Assembly: GCA_027924585.1 (NCBI GenBank)
Contig: BSBM01000007.1
Span: forward strand, 8,752,001 to 8,816,000
Direction: 5' to 3'
From: Larix kaempferi
Lineage: Eukaryota; Streptophyta; Pinopsida; Pinales; Pinaceae
DNA length: 64,000 bases
In this document: positions 43,621 to 54,723 of the stretch, piece after piece
How positions within the stretch are numbered: the stretch's first letter is position 1
Layout: each line of letters starts with the position of its first letter
Made by a program: the position numbers and the translations under genes
Notes under the pieces: model-generated
The model's database searches: none
The model's input: the letters and a program-made list of their open reading frames with translations, nothing else
Told to the model about the DNA's origin: nothing

Positions 43621-46163
43621 ACATAACAAAGCGCGTAGTCATGTTGGATGATTCCATACTTCCAATCGCTGCCAGAAGTGCATTTCATTCTAACGGACAA
43701 CTTTGCAAAACTTCTAACGTGGACATAGCACAAGGGGTCTGAGCTAGATCTTCAACCACATTGTACTTGGAAGCAACCTGAGCGTTGGGATTGTACGAGG
43801 CCCATTTCAAGACACCTTTAGGGATCTTGGGCAACGAATCCACTGGAATGTGGAGAGGAATGGAAGATTCAGGAATCTCTTTATTCTTTTTCCGTGCATC
43901 CGGGGTATAATTTCTTGCTCACGTTTGCAAAAGTTCATCCACGCTAACCATATTAATGAAAGTTTGATCAACTAAAGCATGAGTAGTGCCCCCAGTTTTG
44001 GAGGTGTAAGAAGTTGAGCCCTTCCCCTTAGGAAATGGATCTTTAAGTATGGCAGGTTTCTTTTCTTGAAGCAGCTTCTGGGCTTCTTCAAGTAGAGGGC
44101 ATTGGTGAGTGAGTTGATCCTACTTGCAAAGATTTAAAGGGAACTTAACCTTCTTCTTCTCTTTGTTACCCTCCTTGGCATTCTCTTTGTTATTTGGATT
44201 TTACTAGTTCCCCTCTCCTTTCTTTCCCTTCTTTTTGTTATTGGGATGTCGAGGGCCCCTTTGATTGTTTTGAACTTGGTTCATAGATTCATAAGTAGAA
44301 GGAGAGGTTGTGACAGAGGTTACTTCTGCAGTCGATTATTTCATGGATAAGGAATGAACTTGCTTAGTCAATGCTTCGAAAGCTGCAGAATCTACTGAAC
44401 CCACTATGCCGTCAGCATGTGGTCCAGGTTTAGGTCTGCCAAGATAAGTGTTTGATCGCGGTGCGTCTGGTATAATCTCATAAAGTAGCCCAGACTATGC
44501 ATAGACAAGATCTAACTGTTGGGTCTATAAAATGGCTTCTTCCTCAGAGGACACTCCAGAAGTAGCTACTTCCTTAGAAATGTAAGGAAGGAGTGATTTC
44601 AGATACCACTCGAGAAGAAATTATAGAGGTATATTGGCTTTAATGAGCCTCTTCCGTCTTCCCCACTCCTGAATGTGATCAGATAAGTGAGTGGATTTAT
44701 TTTGTCTAAATGTAGACAAAAGATCTGTTCCGGTATCATACCAAACATGAAGCTGGAAGTGGTTCAGAAAAATAGTCACGAGATCCTAAAAATGAAAAAA
44801 TGTCGCTGCAGGAACTCAATGTACCATTTAGCTGCAGCGCCAGTTAAGGTTCTTTGGAAAAGTCTCAACCTAACGGAATCTTCGTTCAACGAGTTTGAAG
44901 AACACCATAAATGGAAAGTGCTGACATGATCACTAGGGTATTCACAGTTTTTTCCTTTGAATTTTGGAATGTCCGAAGGTAACTTGGTAGGAACTGGTGG
45001 CCATGTAGCGTTATGGTACACTAGATCATTCGTCAACTTGGAAAGGTTTGGCAAGTTCAGAGTTTCCAGAAATGCTAAACGAGGTCTACAAGATGGCATT
45101 TGATAAGCTGGGGTCATAAAGGGGGAACCACCCATAGTTTGACCTCTAAACTACTAGTAGGGGTTTCCCCCATCCATCTGCTAGTAGGGGTTGCCCCCAG
45201 CCATCTGCTGGTAGAGATTACCCCCATCCATCTGCTGGTAGGGGTTGCCCCCTGCCATCTGTTGTTGTGTGAAAGTGTTGTTGAATTTCCCCCACCCAAA
45301 TGAAAGTGGGTTGGTACTCTGAACGTTTGTCCACTGAGGCTGGGTGTTAGCCCCGCCATATTGTTGATTAAGGATGTTACTCCCTACTCTTGAAAACAGA
45401 GAAAAAGGGGTGTTTCCCGTAGGTACATTATTTTGATTCATGTTGTAACCTGCAAAGGTGTTAAAACCAGGGGTATTCGAGGTGGACGACGCGGTCATGG
45501 TACTCATGACAGGCATAGTTGCAAAGGCGTTTGGCCCTACATTCGGTGTGGAAATCCAAGTACTAGGTATATGATATGGTTGTTGAGTTGCAGGAGGTGG
45601 AACAAGATTCACTGTACTACTGGGTCCAAAAGTGGGTGTAGAGGCGGATGCCAAAGTTGTTGAACTTGGCATGCCTAAGGTACCGGCATTAAAGCTGAAG
45701 GACGGATTCGAAACAGAAGTTGGCTGTGTCGAACTCGGTGTAGCAATGGGAGGATTATTTACAGTATTTGTGTTCATACCTATTGTGGGAGTTTGTGGAA
45801 CTACCTGTTCGCCTCCTGTATTAGTCATAATATGCCCAGGTGTGAACAAATATGCACTATAATCAGGTTGTTGGAAACCAACATGCATCAGAAGCGGAAC
45901 GTTAAAATCAGTCAAAGGAAGATTAAAAGGAGTATTAAACTCACCAGAAGTGAGATCCTCAATCTCAACTGTATTAAAATCTTGCTGATCTGGAGTCCCA
46001 GGTTGTGGTTCCTTAGGAACCTCTGTTTCACCAGTAGCTTCAAACAGACCACTGGAGTCTGTCCTCTGTCGTCTTGGTGGTGGAAGTGGTTCCACTCTAA
46101 GTGGGAGAAGGTTTTGCAATCTTCGAGACCTACGAAGCTATTGGTATTCAAAAATTATATATA
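43621..46163 (-). pseudogene. Ty3/gypsy gag (element E)
   Basis: The minus strand starts near 46119 with a Pro/Thr/Asn/Gln-rich N-terminus (LPLRVEPLPPPRRQRTDSSG). Next comes a 9-residue repeat (QQMAGGNPY and variants, 45165-45262). The gag core follows (PSDIPKFKGKNCEYPSDHVS, VRLRLFQRTLTGAAAKWYIE, 44776-45050). Further on is a C/H cluster LTHQCPLLEEAQKLLQ (about 44085-44130) and a Pro-rich tail reaching the protease. Several stops and frameshifts lie between 44770 and 43620. The order gag core, Cys/His region, protease is normal. Confidence 0.85.
45165..45262 (-). repeat. 27-bp tandem repeat in gag (9-residue QQMAGGNPY units)
   Basis: CCATCTG recurs at 45174, 45201, 45228 and 45255, exactly 27 bp apart, and the translated units differ by single residues (MAGG or MDGG, NPY or NLY). 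Confidence 0.9.
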
Positions 46164-48203
46164 AAAATAAAACTAAGCAAAAACCTAGTGGCCACTAAGA
46201 CTAGGGGGCAAACAACATTCCACTAAAAAAATTCTAACTATGGAAACTAGGCAAACAAGATGCGTTCTGGAGAAGAGTCTGGGATGATGAGGGCCCAGAA
46301 CAGATCAACGAAGGAAGAAGAACAGTTACCCGGGGTCCACAATACAATGACTAAGGGTGCAAGCGTTGGAATCACCCAACCGCCCTCCCAAAGACCTGCA
46401 AGGGATTTCCTCCCACGTCTGTCCTAGGTACAGTAGCTATAATCCCCTGTTGTCACCTATGTATGATCCTATAGGTCTGATACTAAGGCTACCATAAGTA
46501 CAAAATATCCTGGGGGGACAGGTGTCAACCTGATCAAAATGCGTGGGCAGGGTAGCAAAGCCCGAAGTCCAGATGGACCCCCGTACGCGAATCGACCCCT
46601 AGTTTATGGCTGAGGGGAAATTGAGGGGATATACTCAACAAATCCGATCTTCCACGGCCTCGTGCTTAGCTCTGGTTTTAGTAGAGTTTCCCAGGAATAT
46701 TTGATACAGATGGGTTTACCTATATGAAATTCACACTATGATTTTTGAGTAATGAAACAAGCTTCGAGCAATTTAAGGTGTTTTAAGCTCGAAACTCTAG
46801 CCTAGACTAGTTGGTGTCGTGTATCCCTAGAAAGAAAATCATTTCTAATTGATTTTATTAAGATTCTTTTTAAGGCTACTTTTTACTCAGTGGGGCAGTG
46901 CATTGTGTGGTGTGGTTGCAACAGAAAGTAAAGTGCATGAAATGAAACAACTTTCAACAACAAAAAGACTTTTTATTTTTCGTTTTATATTCTTTCCAAA
47001 ATGAAGAGTAAGCAAACCTAAACAACGCTTTCTTTTTGTTTTATTTTCAAATTCTGAACAAAGTAAACTATGCTACTCTGCAAAGATTGTAAGCCTCACT
47101 ACTCTAAGCTACCAAACTTATTTTGCTTTTTCTGTTATATATGAACGAAAAAGAACTTGAAATCGGAAGCAAGTAAGACCTACAAAAGATGTGCAAGTAT
47201 GGCAAAATGACTCTAAAGTTCACAACAATCGAATCAATGATCCGACAAAGACTTGTCCTACAAGTTTTTTCAAAGGAAAAATCTCTTGAACTTGGAATTA
47301 AAGTGGGGAGAAAAAAAGGATGAAAGATGCTTACAACTAAAAATCAAACTTAGAAGAATGCTCCAAAGCACCAAACCCTAAACAATAACACTAAGCCAAG
47401 TAGTAGGTAGGAAAGCGAACTAAAGACAACCTTACTAACACAAAGGCTCAAAGGTGAAACAAACTAAAGTACTTCAAACTCACTTAATACTAGAAATGAC
47501 AGCGAGGTCAAGAAATGTCGGGACTCAAAAATCTTGTGAATACACCCCAAAGGCTCTAAAAATGGGTCAAAACCCTAAATCAAAGGATGAGACACCCAAA
47601 GAGCATACAAGTGTCGCAACAAACAACAAATGCTAAACACAAAGGTTTGTATACCTGCAACACACTACTAGGGTACGGACGAGCAGCTATGTTCACTAAG
47701 GAACAATGCACGGTCTCCAAAAAGAGTCACAAACGAACAAGACACTTCAAAAGTAATCAAGTGACCAAAAGATGAACTAAGGGACTCAAAAGAGACTAAA
47801 GAGACTCAAAGACAAATTACAGACCTCAAAGACCAGTTAAGAAGGCCAAAAGAAAAGTTAGAAACCAAACCAAAACAGGTAGAAAACCAAACCTTACATT
47901 AAATAGAGAGCTACAGGAATGTGCTCTACTGTGCAATAGGAAACTAGCACAATTTGGAAGGTGTGTGCCCCTGTGTAATAGATAAACTAGCACACAATCT
48001 CAGGTATGCGCTACTGTATGTACAGTAGAGTAGCACAAATGTCAAGAAAGGTCAGAAATCAAACGTTATAGAGGTGTAAAAGGCCGAGTCAGACAAAAGA
48101 TAGCAGGTAAGGATGACCTACAAGGCCCCTTAGAGGATTAAAGGGATCAAAAAGTACTGGAAAGACAACAAAATGGGTTTCCTAGAGCAGAAAAACAACC
48201 GGC
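46164..48203 (-). other. Leader region of element E
   Basis: Two kilobases between PBS and gag with no convincing gene. It contains GTGCTCTACTGTGCAATAGG-type motifs (47925-48035), shared with the LTR and the 3' block, and a perfect 8-bp inverted repeat CTACTGTA-TG-TACAGTAG (48011-48028). Long leaders are common in Ogre-type elements. Confidence 0.65.
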
Positions 48204-48221
48204 TCCCCAACGGAGTCGCCA
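48204..48221 (-). promoter_or_regulatory. Primer binding site, tRNA-Arg type (element E)
   Basis: Minus strand TGGCGACTCCGTTGGGGA, three bases after the LTR end. This closely resembles the tRNA-Arg PBS known from Ogre elements, as I recall it. It differs from the Met-tRNA PBS of all other elements here. Confidence 0.8.
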
Positions 48222-48224
48222 GTC

Positions 48225-49253
48225 TGTTGTTTGGGAAATTCACCTATAGTGAGGAAAGGGACACTATCAACTTAGGGGGAGACAGGTAAACACAATGATT
48301 ATGCTACATAAACATCTATAAATGGAAATAGATCAAATATCTTGAAGACGTACCATATTACTGACGTTTGATCCTAGCTTTGCTCGATCTTGCGCTCAAT
48401 CTTCAACTTGATCTTCCACTTCAATAGACCCGCAACATAAAGATACCTTCCTTAGCATATCTTGACTGATATAAAGATGATAAAATTGAAATGCAATTCA
48501 AACATCAAGAACAATCAAGCATTTAATCAAATTAATACACCATGTATTAGGAATTATATTTGGGACAGGAAGGAATGTTTCAACCTTTATTGTCAAAAGA
48601 ATATAATGATTACAAGTTATACCTGATCAATGTAGCATGCTTATGCAACCGGATGCTGGGATCCTGCTCTTCTTTGACTTGAAATCTTCCAACATAACAA
48701 CCCTTCATACAAATTTCTCTTCTTGTGAATGAGAGTCACCACAATGTCTAACCCCTCTCCTCAATCCTCCTTGTATTTGTAGGACAAGGAAGGTAGTTTA
48801 GATTGAGAGGTGGTTGTAATGGAAGTTGGGGAAGTTGCAGAACCAACTGCAACTAATCCCAATATGTCAAATTAATATATTTTTGATCATATTTTAAGGT
48901 GTGCGTGAGTTTTTCATAGTGGAGTACCGCATAGTATGCAACTTCAGTGTTTAACAACTAGCGTTTGCAACTTTTTTAGGGTGTGCAGTAGTTTACTGAA
49001 GTGGAGTAGTGCATAGCAGGAGATGTGCACTACTAATGAGCTTATGGAGTAGGGCATGAGTGCTAGTATGCTAAAGTATAGTAGCGCACAACTCAAAACA
49101 TGAGGTTTTTCAGGGTTTTGCTAGCTTGCAGAAGGGTAAGTCAGGTCAAGGTATCATCCAAGGTCATCATGCTCTTCAATCCAAGTTGTCCTTTTGTGTG
49201 ATCGAAAACTCAAGGTGATCATGGATAAAGAATTACAGATTTGACCTATAACA
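48225..49253 (-). repeat. 5' LTR of element E (1029 bp)
   Basis: Same length as the 3' LTR. Minus strand starts TGTTATAGG and ends CCCAAACAACA. The TSD CCTAT follows at 49254-49258 on the plus strand. Confidence 0.94.
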
Positions 49254-49258
49254 CCTAT

Positions 49259-51292
49259 CGCTGACATGGAAAGAAACGGGTGACCATGGCCTCCACAATA
49301 GAAATTTTAAAATCGGCTCCGAAATGGTGTTTTCACTCTTCCCAATTTGGTAAAAAATAATGGTAACTATTTTTTACTATTTGGCCTTTTTATAAAAGGA
49401 ACTGGAATATTCGTGTTTCAATTTTAACTTTTATGGGTCATATTTACTATAGTGGTTATTATTTTATGTCTAAACACCCGATTTGTCGTTTTGAGTTGGT
49501 TTTTGGAGTCCGCAGATGAAGTAAAGTGGTGTTCTAACTTTTCGGTGGCTATCGTGGTCATTTCATGCTTGTCGTCAAGTGTGAACGACTCTTTGAGTGT
49601 TTTTTGTGCTACTATACCACTCATTAAAATCAAATATTAATGGCACCAAGATTACTCTTTGTTCTTTCTCGCACTCATAAAATCATGAGAATAAGTCACC
49701 GAGTTATATTTTATCTCTTTTTTGGGCTCATAAAACTCCTTCGAAAAAGGAAACCCTTGGAGTTCCTCTTTAAGCTCTTTTCAGACTACCTAAATATAAA
49801 AAGGTCACGCTTGAAAAAGTATTTGAATGATTGTCTTTATGATGATAGTTTACACCTTTTTCGGACCAGGAGGTACTATTTACGAAAAAGGAGCACTTCA
49901 GTCAATCATGACTGAAAGAGTTATTTCTCATTTTGTTTTATCCTTTTCAGATGAGGAGACTAACTTTTACGAAAAAGAACATTTGGAGTCTTCTTTAGTT
50001 CTTTTTAGAATCTCTAAATAGGAAATGACGTCGATTTTACCTTCTTTGAACTCGTTAAATTCTGACATTGAAGGCCCTGTTTTGGGATGAAGCCCTCCTA
50101 TCTCAGGTTCGTAATACATTTGGGATTCAACATGTCTGAAGGATGAGCTATACCGAGCATTTGTTACCCTCGTCAATCTCGTTAAAAGAGGTACTCATCA
50201 ATAATGATGTGGAAATGGAAAGAGTTTGTATTTCATTGTAATTATGGCAGTACTCAGTCACTCTTGAACATGGCACTTGTATGCATATGCATCCAATACT
50301 TGGATAATCGGTTTGTCCTCGAGTCACACCAATTTTGTGAGTCTTTCCACTCCTTTGAGTCATCCAAAGAATGCTTCCATCGTCATTTTCATTAGGGTTC
50401 GATGTCATTCTCATCATGCCAATACTGTCAAGTCATGCCATGCCCATGTTCAAGAGAGGTTTGTTCATCGATTCACTATCTTCAGTCATTCTACCTTCTA
50501 TCATGTCAGTCTTTCCCGAGTCAGTCTCAAGCATTGCTCTAATGTTTGATTTAATCCAAAACATCTTTGATCATGTTTCATGTCGATGATGGGGCATTCA
50601 TCATGACCCTCCTTCAATTAATTTATCCTTGTCGACTTCAACACATCATCCAAGGATTGAATCTAGAAACCAATCAAGTACCTTGGGCATGCATGCCTCA
50701 ATGGCAAGTTATCTCGATTTCAACATGAGTGCACATCATTGGCTCTTGATTGAAATATTCCATCGAGTGTTCAAACTCAACTCATTGATTCATGTTTGAT
50801 GGTATGTACTCTGATACCTTGGGAATCATCGACATCAATGGTGATCTCCCTCGTGCTTGTTAACGGTATACATCAATCACCAGTAATCAAGTGGTTTCTA
50901 CCATGTTCTACTCCAAGACATTGTAATCACATGGTTAAATTTGTATCATTGTGGGTTCGGCTTGAATACCCTCGGTCAAGTCATAAATTTCAACCAGGTT
51001 GTGATGGAGATTGTTTTGAGTCATATTACATGGATCCACTTATGTATTAGTCGTGGGTTTGTTATCATCTCATCATGGATCTACGCTTGTGTCTAGTAGC
51101 CATGATTGTGTTCATTCAGTCTTTACTATCATGGATCTGCAATGTATTGGTCGGAATCCATGTTACGAGTCATGTGAGACATATATCTCAGAGTTAGTTG
51201 CACTGCAGAAGTCCATTCCAACCGATGATTCTTGCCTCAATCCTTCATATTGCAAAGCATTTCACCTGTTCTATTTTACTAGCTTCATGCTT
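49259..51292 (+). other. 3' non-coding block of element B, right part, with hairpins
   Basis: Plus-strand match to 3100-5121 of A. Hairpins: CTTTTTT/GAAAAAGG-type near 49713-49751, CCTTTTTCG/CGAAAAAGG (49855-49863 with 49883-49891, perfect 9 bp), and a weaker one near 49938-49978. Spacing between them (about 153 and 85 bp) is close to that in A (159 and 90 bp). Many short ORFs here are not conserved in A. Confidence 0.72.
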
Positions 51293-51412
51293 CGGGGGGA
51301 ATTCTGTTACACCAAAATATCGTCACCATGAGTCATGTGTCATCCCTATGCCTTAATCCCTAACGTTCTTGGGCTAAATCTGTTCGAACATTTAAAAAAC
51401 CCACCATGTCAT
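51293..51412 (+). repeat. Polypurine tract and truncated LTR start of element B
   Basis: CGGGGGGAATTC then TGTTACACC at 51305, the same as A at 5122-5141. Similarity to the A LTR fades after about 50 bp; the LTR is then cut by copia H near 51412. Confidence 0.65.
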
Positions 51413-52056
51413 TGTTGACTTAGGATAAGTTAATTAATCATTTATGATTAATTTCCTGAGTTTTGACTAGGTAAAATAGGCCAATTTTGTCTTTTAGTAG
51501 ACCACATGCCATCCTAACTCACCAGAACAAATTTGGATGGATTATGGATAAGATTTCCTTGGATTGTGTCTGATTTTATTCTATTCCTGAATTAGAAAGA
51601 CCCTTTCCTAATTTAGACAGCTTTATCCTATTTTTTCTACTTTTTAGTAGAAAAGGAAAAGCTAGTTGACTTGGAAACTCTTTCCACTTGACCAATTATA
51701 CCTCCACATCATATCTACTCTCCTAAAATCATCAATACATTCTATTTACCTCACTCATGAGATGAAATACCATACTTACTAAATTCGTGAGCCTCTAGGA
51801 TGGTTTTGGAAACTGCTTTTGCCACCTAGGGGTTTTTTTGTCTTTTCTAAGCCTTTTCTTTTTGCTCTTTCCAAGTTTCCTCAAAGGAATTTGATTTTCT
51901 CCATGGAGGATGTATTATATATTTTTATCATATTAATGAATAATATATAGAGTGATTTCCACAATTTATTCTCTCTATTCTTGTTCTCTCACTATTTGAA
52001 ATATTCCATGTGAAATTGTCTTATGAATCTAGTTCCTAGCAATTGAAAATCTCACA
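51413..52056 (+). repeat. 5' LTR of element H (about 644 bp)
   Basis: The end is fixed by the adjacent PBS; the start is inferred from TGTTGACTTAGG. An AT-rich region with ATATATAGAG lies near 51945. No second copy in the window confirms it. Confidence 0.55.
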
Positions 52057-52068
52057 TGGTATCAGAGC
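52057..52068 (+). promoter_or_regulatory. Primer binding site, initiator Met tRNA (element H)
   Basis: TGGTATCAGAGC directly after CTCACA. Confidence 0.93.
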
Positions 52069-52095
52069 TAGCTTGATTCAAAGCAATTTCCAAGA

Positions 52096-53259
52096 GTGTT
52101 TTTTGCAGGTTTTTCCATCACCAAAAGCACATTGGTATGGATTAAAAAACAAGACAAATCTGTGACTCTCACTCCCTTCAATTTATTTGACTGGAAGGTG
52201 CATATGATCATCCAACTTCAGAGCAAAGGATTTTATAGAGTTACTATGGGGCTTGAAACTGAGACAGGAGTTGTTGCATTAAAATACAAATGGTTCAATA
52301 GGCTTGATGAAGCTTATGGGTTACTTTGTCTCTTTGTATGTCCATATATTCTATTCCATATTGATTTTCTATCCACTCCAAATCAAGTGTGGACAAATCT
52401 AAAATCTGTCTTTGGAAAACAAAACAAGCTCAGAGGTCATTTGTTGGAGATTGAGATGATATCTCTAGTCCAAGTAATTTCAATTCTATGGAGTATTTCA
52501 TCTCAAAATTCAAGAACCTAGTGCTTCAACTCAAGCAATGTGGCATAGAGAAGAAGGATGAGCAATTAATCCTTACCATTCTGTCAAAATTGAGCTCATA
52601 ATACTTAGTATTTGTGTCTACTTTTCATAACACAAGACTTGCAATTCCTAATTGGAAGATTCCAAGTTTGGATGCATTCATTGATTCAATCACGAAGGAG
52701 AAAGAAAATATGTTCTAAATAAAGGATCTATCACTATCAAAAGACTTTGCACTTATTGCTCATGGAGCAAAGAGGTTCAAGAATGACAAATCCAAACAAA
52801 AGATATTTTCAGATGAAGAGGATTCTGATGGAGATTCCAAATCCAAGAAGATGAAGAAGGAGAATCCCAAGTGTTCTTATTGCTGCAAAAAAACTCATCC
52901 TGAGAAATATTGCTTCAAGAATAAATTGGACATCATGGCCAAGATGCTTGAAGAGCATAACATAGATGTTCCTAACTTTGCAAATAAAGAACAAGGCAAG
53001 CTTGTTGTAGAACAAGAACACTATTTTCAAGCCTCTCCCAAAGGTAATAATGTTTATGCTTTGAGTGCTAGAGTGAAATATAATTCTGATGTCTCTGATA
53101 TTGATTCACAATCTGATATATTAGAATCAGAAACATCCACCTCTTCCTTGGAACAATCTTCAGTCAGTTCATCCAAGTCTACTCTAAAAACTAGTAATTT
53201 TTTACTAGCTTCTAACTTGTCTTCTAAAAGGTCATTCCACCTCCATTCAAATATTTTAT
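52096..53259 (+). pseudogene. Ty1/copia gag (element H)
   Basis: The frame opens with VTLTPFNLFDWKVHMIIQLQ. It continues through TPNQVWTNLKSVFGKQNKLR and, after a frameshift near 52470, SMEYFISKFKNLVLQLKQCG and LAIPNWKIPSLDAFIDSITK. The zinc knuckle CSYCCKKTHPEKYC is at about 52875-52916, followed by a Ser-rich tail (SSLEQSSVSSSKSTLKTSN). Stops near 52600 and 52718 break it. The CX2CX4HX4C spacing and UBN2-like core identify gag. The solo LTR interrupts it at 53259/53260. Confidence 0.85.
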
Positions 53260-54723
53260 GTAATACCCCATTTTGACCCTTAGGATATATTAGCTTTTAA
53301 AGTAAATATTGTATACATGTGATGTATGTTTTCCTAGCGTGGAGGTCAAGGCCAAGGCCCCGCTAGTGGAAGCTCGAACTTTATTTAAAGGCAAGTATTT
53401 GACATTACGTTACCCATGTGCTATTTAACATGGAACATTGTAAAAATGATGTAAATAAACATCATGCAATAAAATACCAAAACTGGCTATGGAGGCAACG
53501 AATGAGAAGGGGCCATGTGTATCCACTAGGGAGTGGTGAGGGGGCTGTGGGAATTAACCATATGTTGCCAAATGTCATGGTGAGAACCCATTTGATTTTT
53601 CTTGATGACATCTATTTATGTTGTGAGGAAGTAGTTAAAGATTTCAGTCCATGGCTTCAATGGAGCATGGGCGGCCCAGAAATTCGTATTTGCAGGTATG
53701 GGCTCTATTTTCTTGTACCACAAGTCACTCTACATCATGTGAGTTGCTTCTTCCTCATCCCCTTTGCATTGTGGAAGGAACCAACATCAATTTTCATCCA
53801 AAAATGAATTCCCAGCAGTGAGAAAAACCAGAAATCGCAACTGTGAAAGAACCAACGTTTTGAAGATCCATAAACACCCAGATTTGGTATTTGTCAGTGA
53901 CATCCAATGGGGGATCCATAGGTATGAACCTTGGGGCGAATTTGGGAGCATTAGCTACCCCGAAATCCATTGAAAAACCCAGTTTTGATAGCCCAGAAAA
54001 CCAGTGACGGGATTGAGTTATTCGTCGATAGAATGGTGAGAAATCCAAGTGTGGATGTTCGAACATAAGATTGGATTGCTTGAATTTAGCTTGAGATGTC
54101 TACAGCTCTGTGGTTGAGCTAATTGACTTAGAATCCTCCTCATTTGTCTTTTGTATGCTTGATAAACCAAACTGTGTGTTGGATTGGCATAGTTGTTGAG
54201 TGAAACCATGGTTGTGAGAGAGCCCATCTAGTTCCTCCTTAGTAGATACACAACCCAGCTTGGGGGTGATCTCTCAGCTGAAAGAATATAGGCTGGACAG
54301 AGATCTATGGTTGGGTGGAATGTTTCTCTCACATAGCTAGTTGTTTGGACAGCTTCATCTTCCAGATAAGTGTTCTCTATGATTTAAATTATATGCATCT
54401 TGTTTCTTGCAATGTGTTAATTGAGAATGATAATTGTTCATGTTAATGGAATTGGTATGAAGTTTGTGCATAGCATGAGAATGGTATGGATTCTCTGCCT
54501 GTCAATTTATCATTTGCTTGAGATAAATATGATGATGCATTTCAGTTTCTGTGTGCAATTGTGTTTATTTTCTGCTGTGTATATATTAATTATGTATTTG
54601 CACATATACGTTTTTAATTGTTATGGATTTCTTACTAATGAACGGGGCTGAGATTGCCAATAATCCCGGTAGGTTGGTCACATTTCCTTTCTAGGATCGG
54701 ACGTGTTGGAAGGGGACGTGACA
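53260..54723 (+). mobile_element. Solo LTR (1464 bp) inside element H
   Basis: It starts TGTAATACCCCATTTTGACC and ends GAAGGGGACGTGACA, both typical of a class of plant Ty3/gypsy LTRs with TGTAAxACCCC starts. Flanks TTTTA and TTATA differ by one base, fitting a 5-bp TSD. No PBS, polypurine tract or coding region lies within, so it fits a solo LTR left by recombination. Strand is assigned by the TG start; either orientation gives TG...CA. Confidence 0.72.

Larger units (their letters stand above)
19545..49253 (-). mobile_element. Element E: Tat/Ogre-like Ty3/gypsy with antisense PMD ORF
   Basis: Two 1029-bp LTRs in direct orientation (19545-20573 and 48225-49253), TG...CA ends, and a perfect 5-bp TSD CCTAT (19540-19544 and 49254-49258). 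On the minus strand the order is 5' LTR, tRNA-Arg-type PBS, 2-kb leader, gag, protease, RT-RNase H, integrase, second RNase H, antisense PMD ORF, 2.7-kb non-coding block, polypurine tract, 3' LTR. Removing copia F/G and the TRIM leaves about 15 kb. The size, PBS and extra RNase H fit the Tat/Ogre branch. Stops and frameshifts show it is inactive. Confidence 0.93.
6031..51412 (+). mobile_element. Element B: Tat-like Ty3/gypsy host element split into three pieces
   Basis: Three blocks line up in order with element A: 6031-7953 (antisense PMD ORF and the start of the 3' block), 19338-19544, and 49254 to about 51412 (rest of the 3' block, polypurine tract at 51293-51304, LTR start TGTTACACC at 51305). 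The first gap is filled exactly by copia C, the second exactly by element E with its TSD. At 19500-19544 the text AAAAAACTAATCCA then GTTGGA matches A at 3052-3080, so both sides of the E insertion belong to one element. The LTR of B is cut by copia H. The integrase end of B is not in the window. Confidence 0.7.

Noticed and set aside
49259-51304. Inverted copy of part of the E LTR beside the 5' LTR, suggesting an inversion
   Set aside because: The TSD CCTAT on both sides of E and the match of 19338-19544 and 49259-51304 to one + strand element show the right-hand block is the target (B), not part of the LTR.
51338-51360. CCCTATG near 51347 as a distant TSD of element E
   Set aside because: A perfect CCTAT lies directly next to the LTR end at 49254-49258, which is the expected place.
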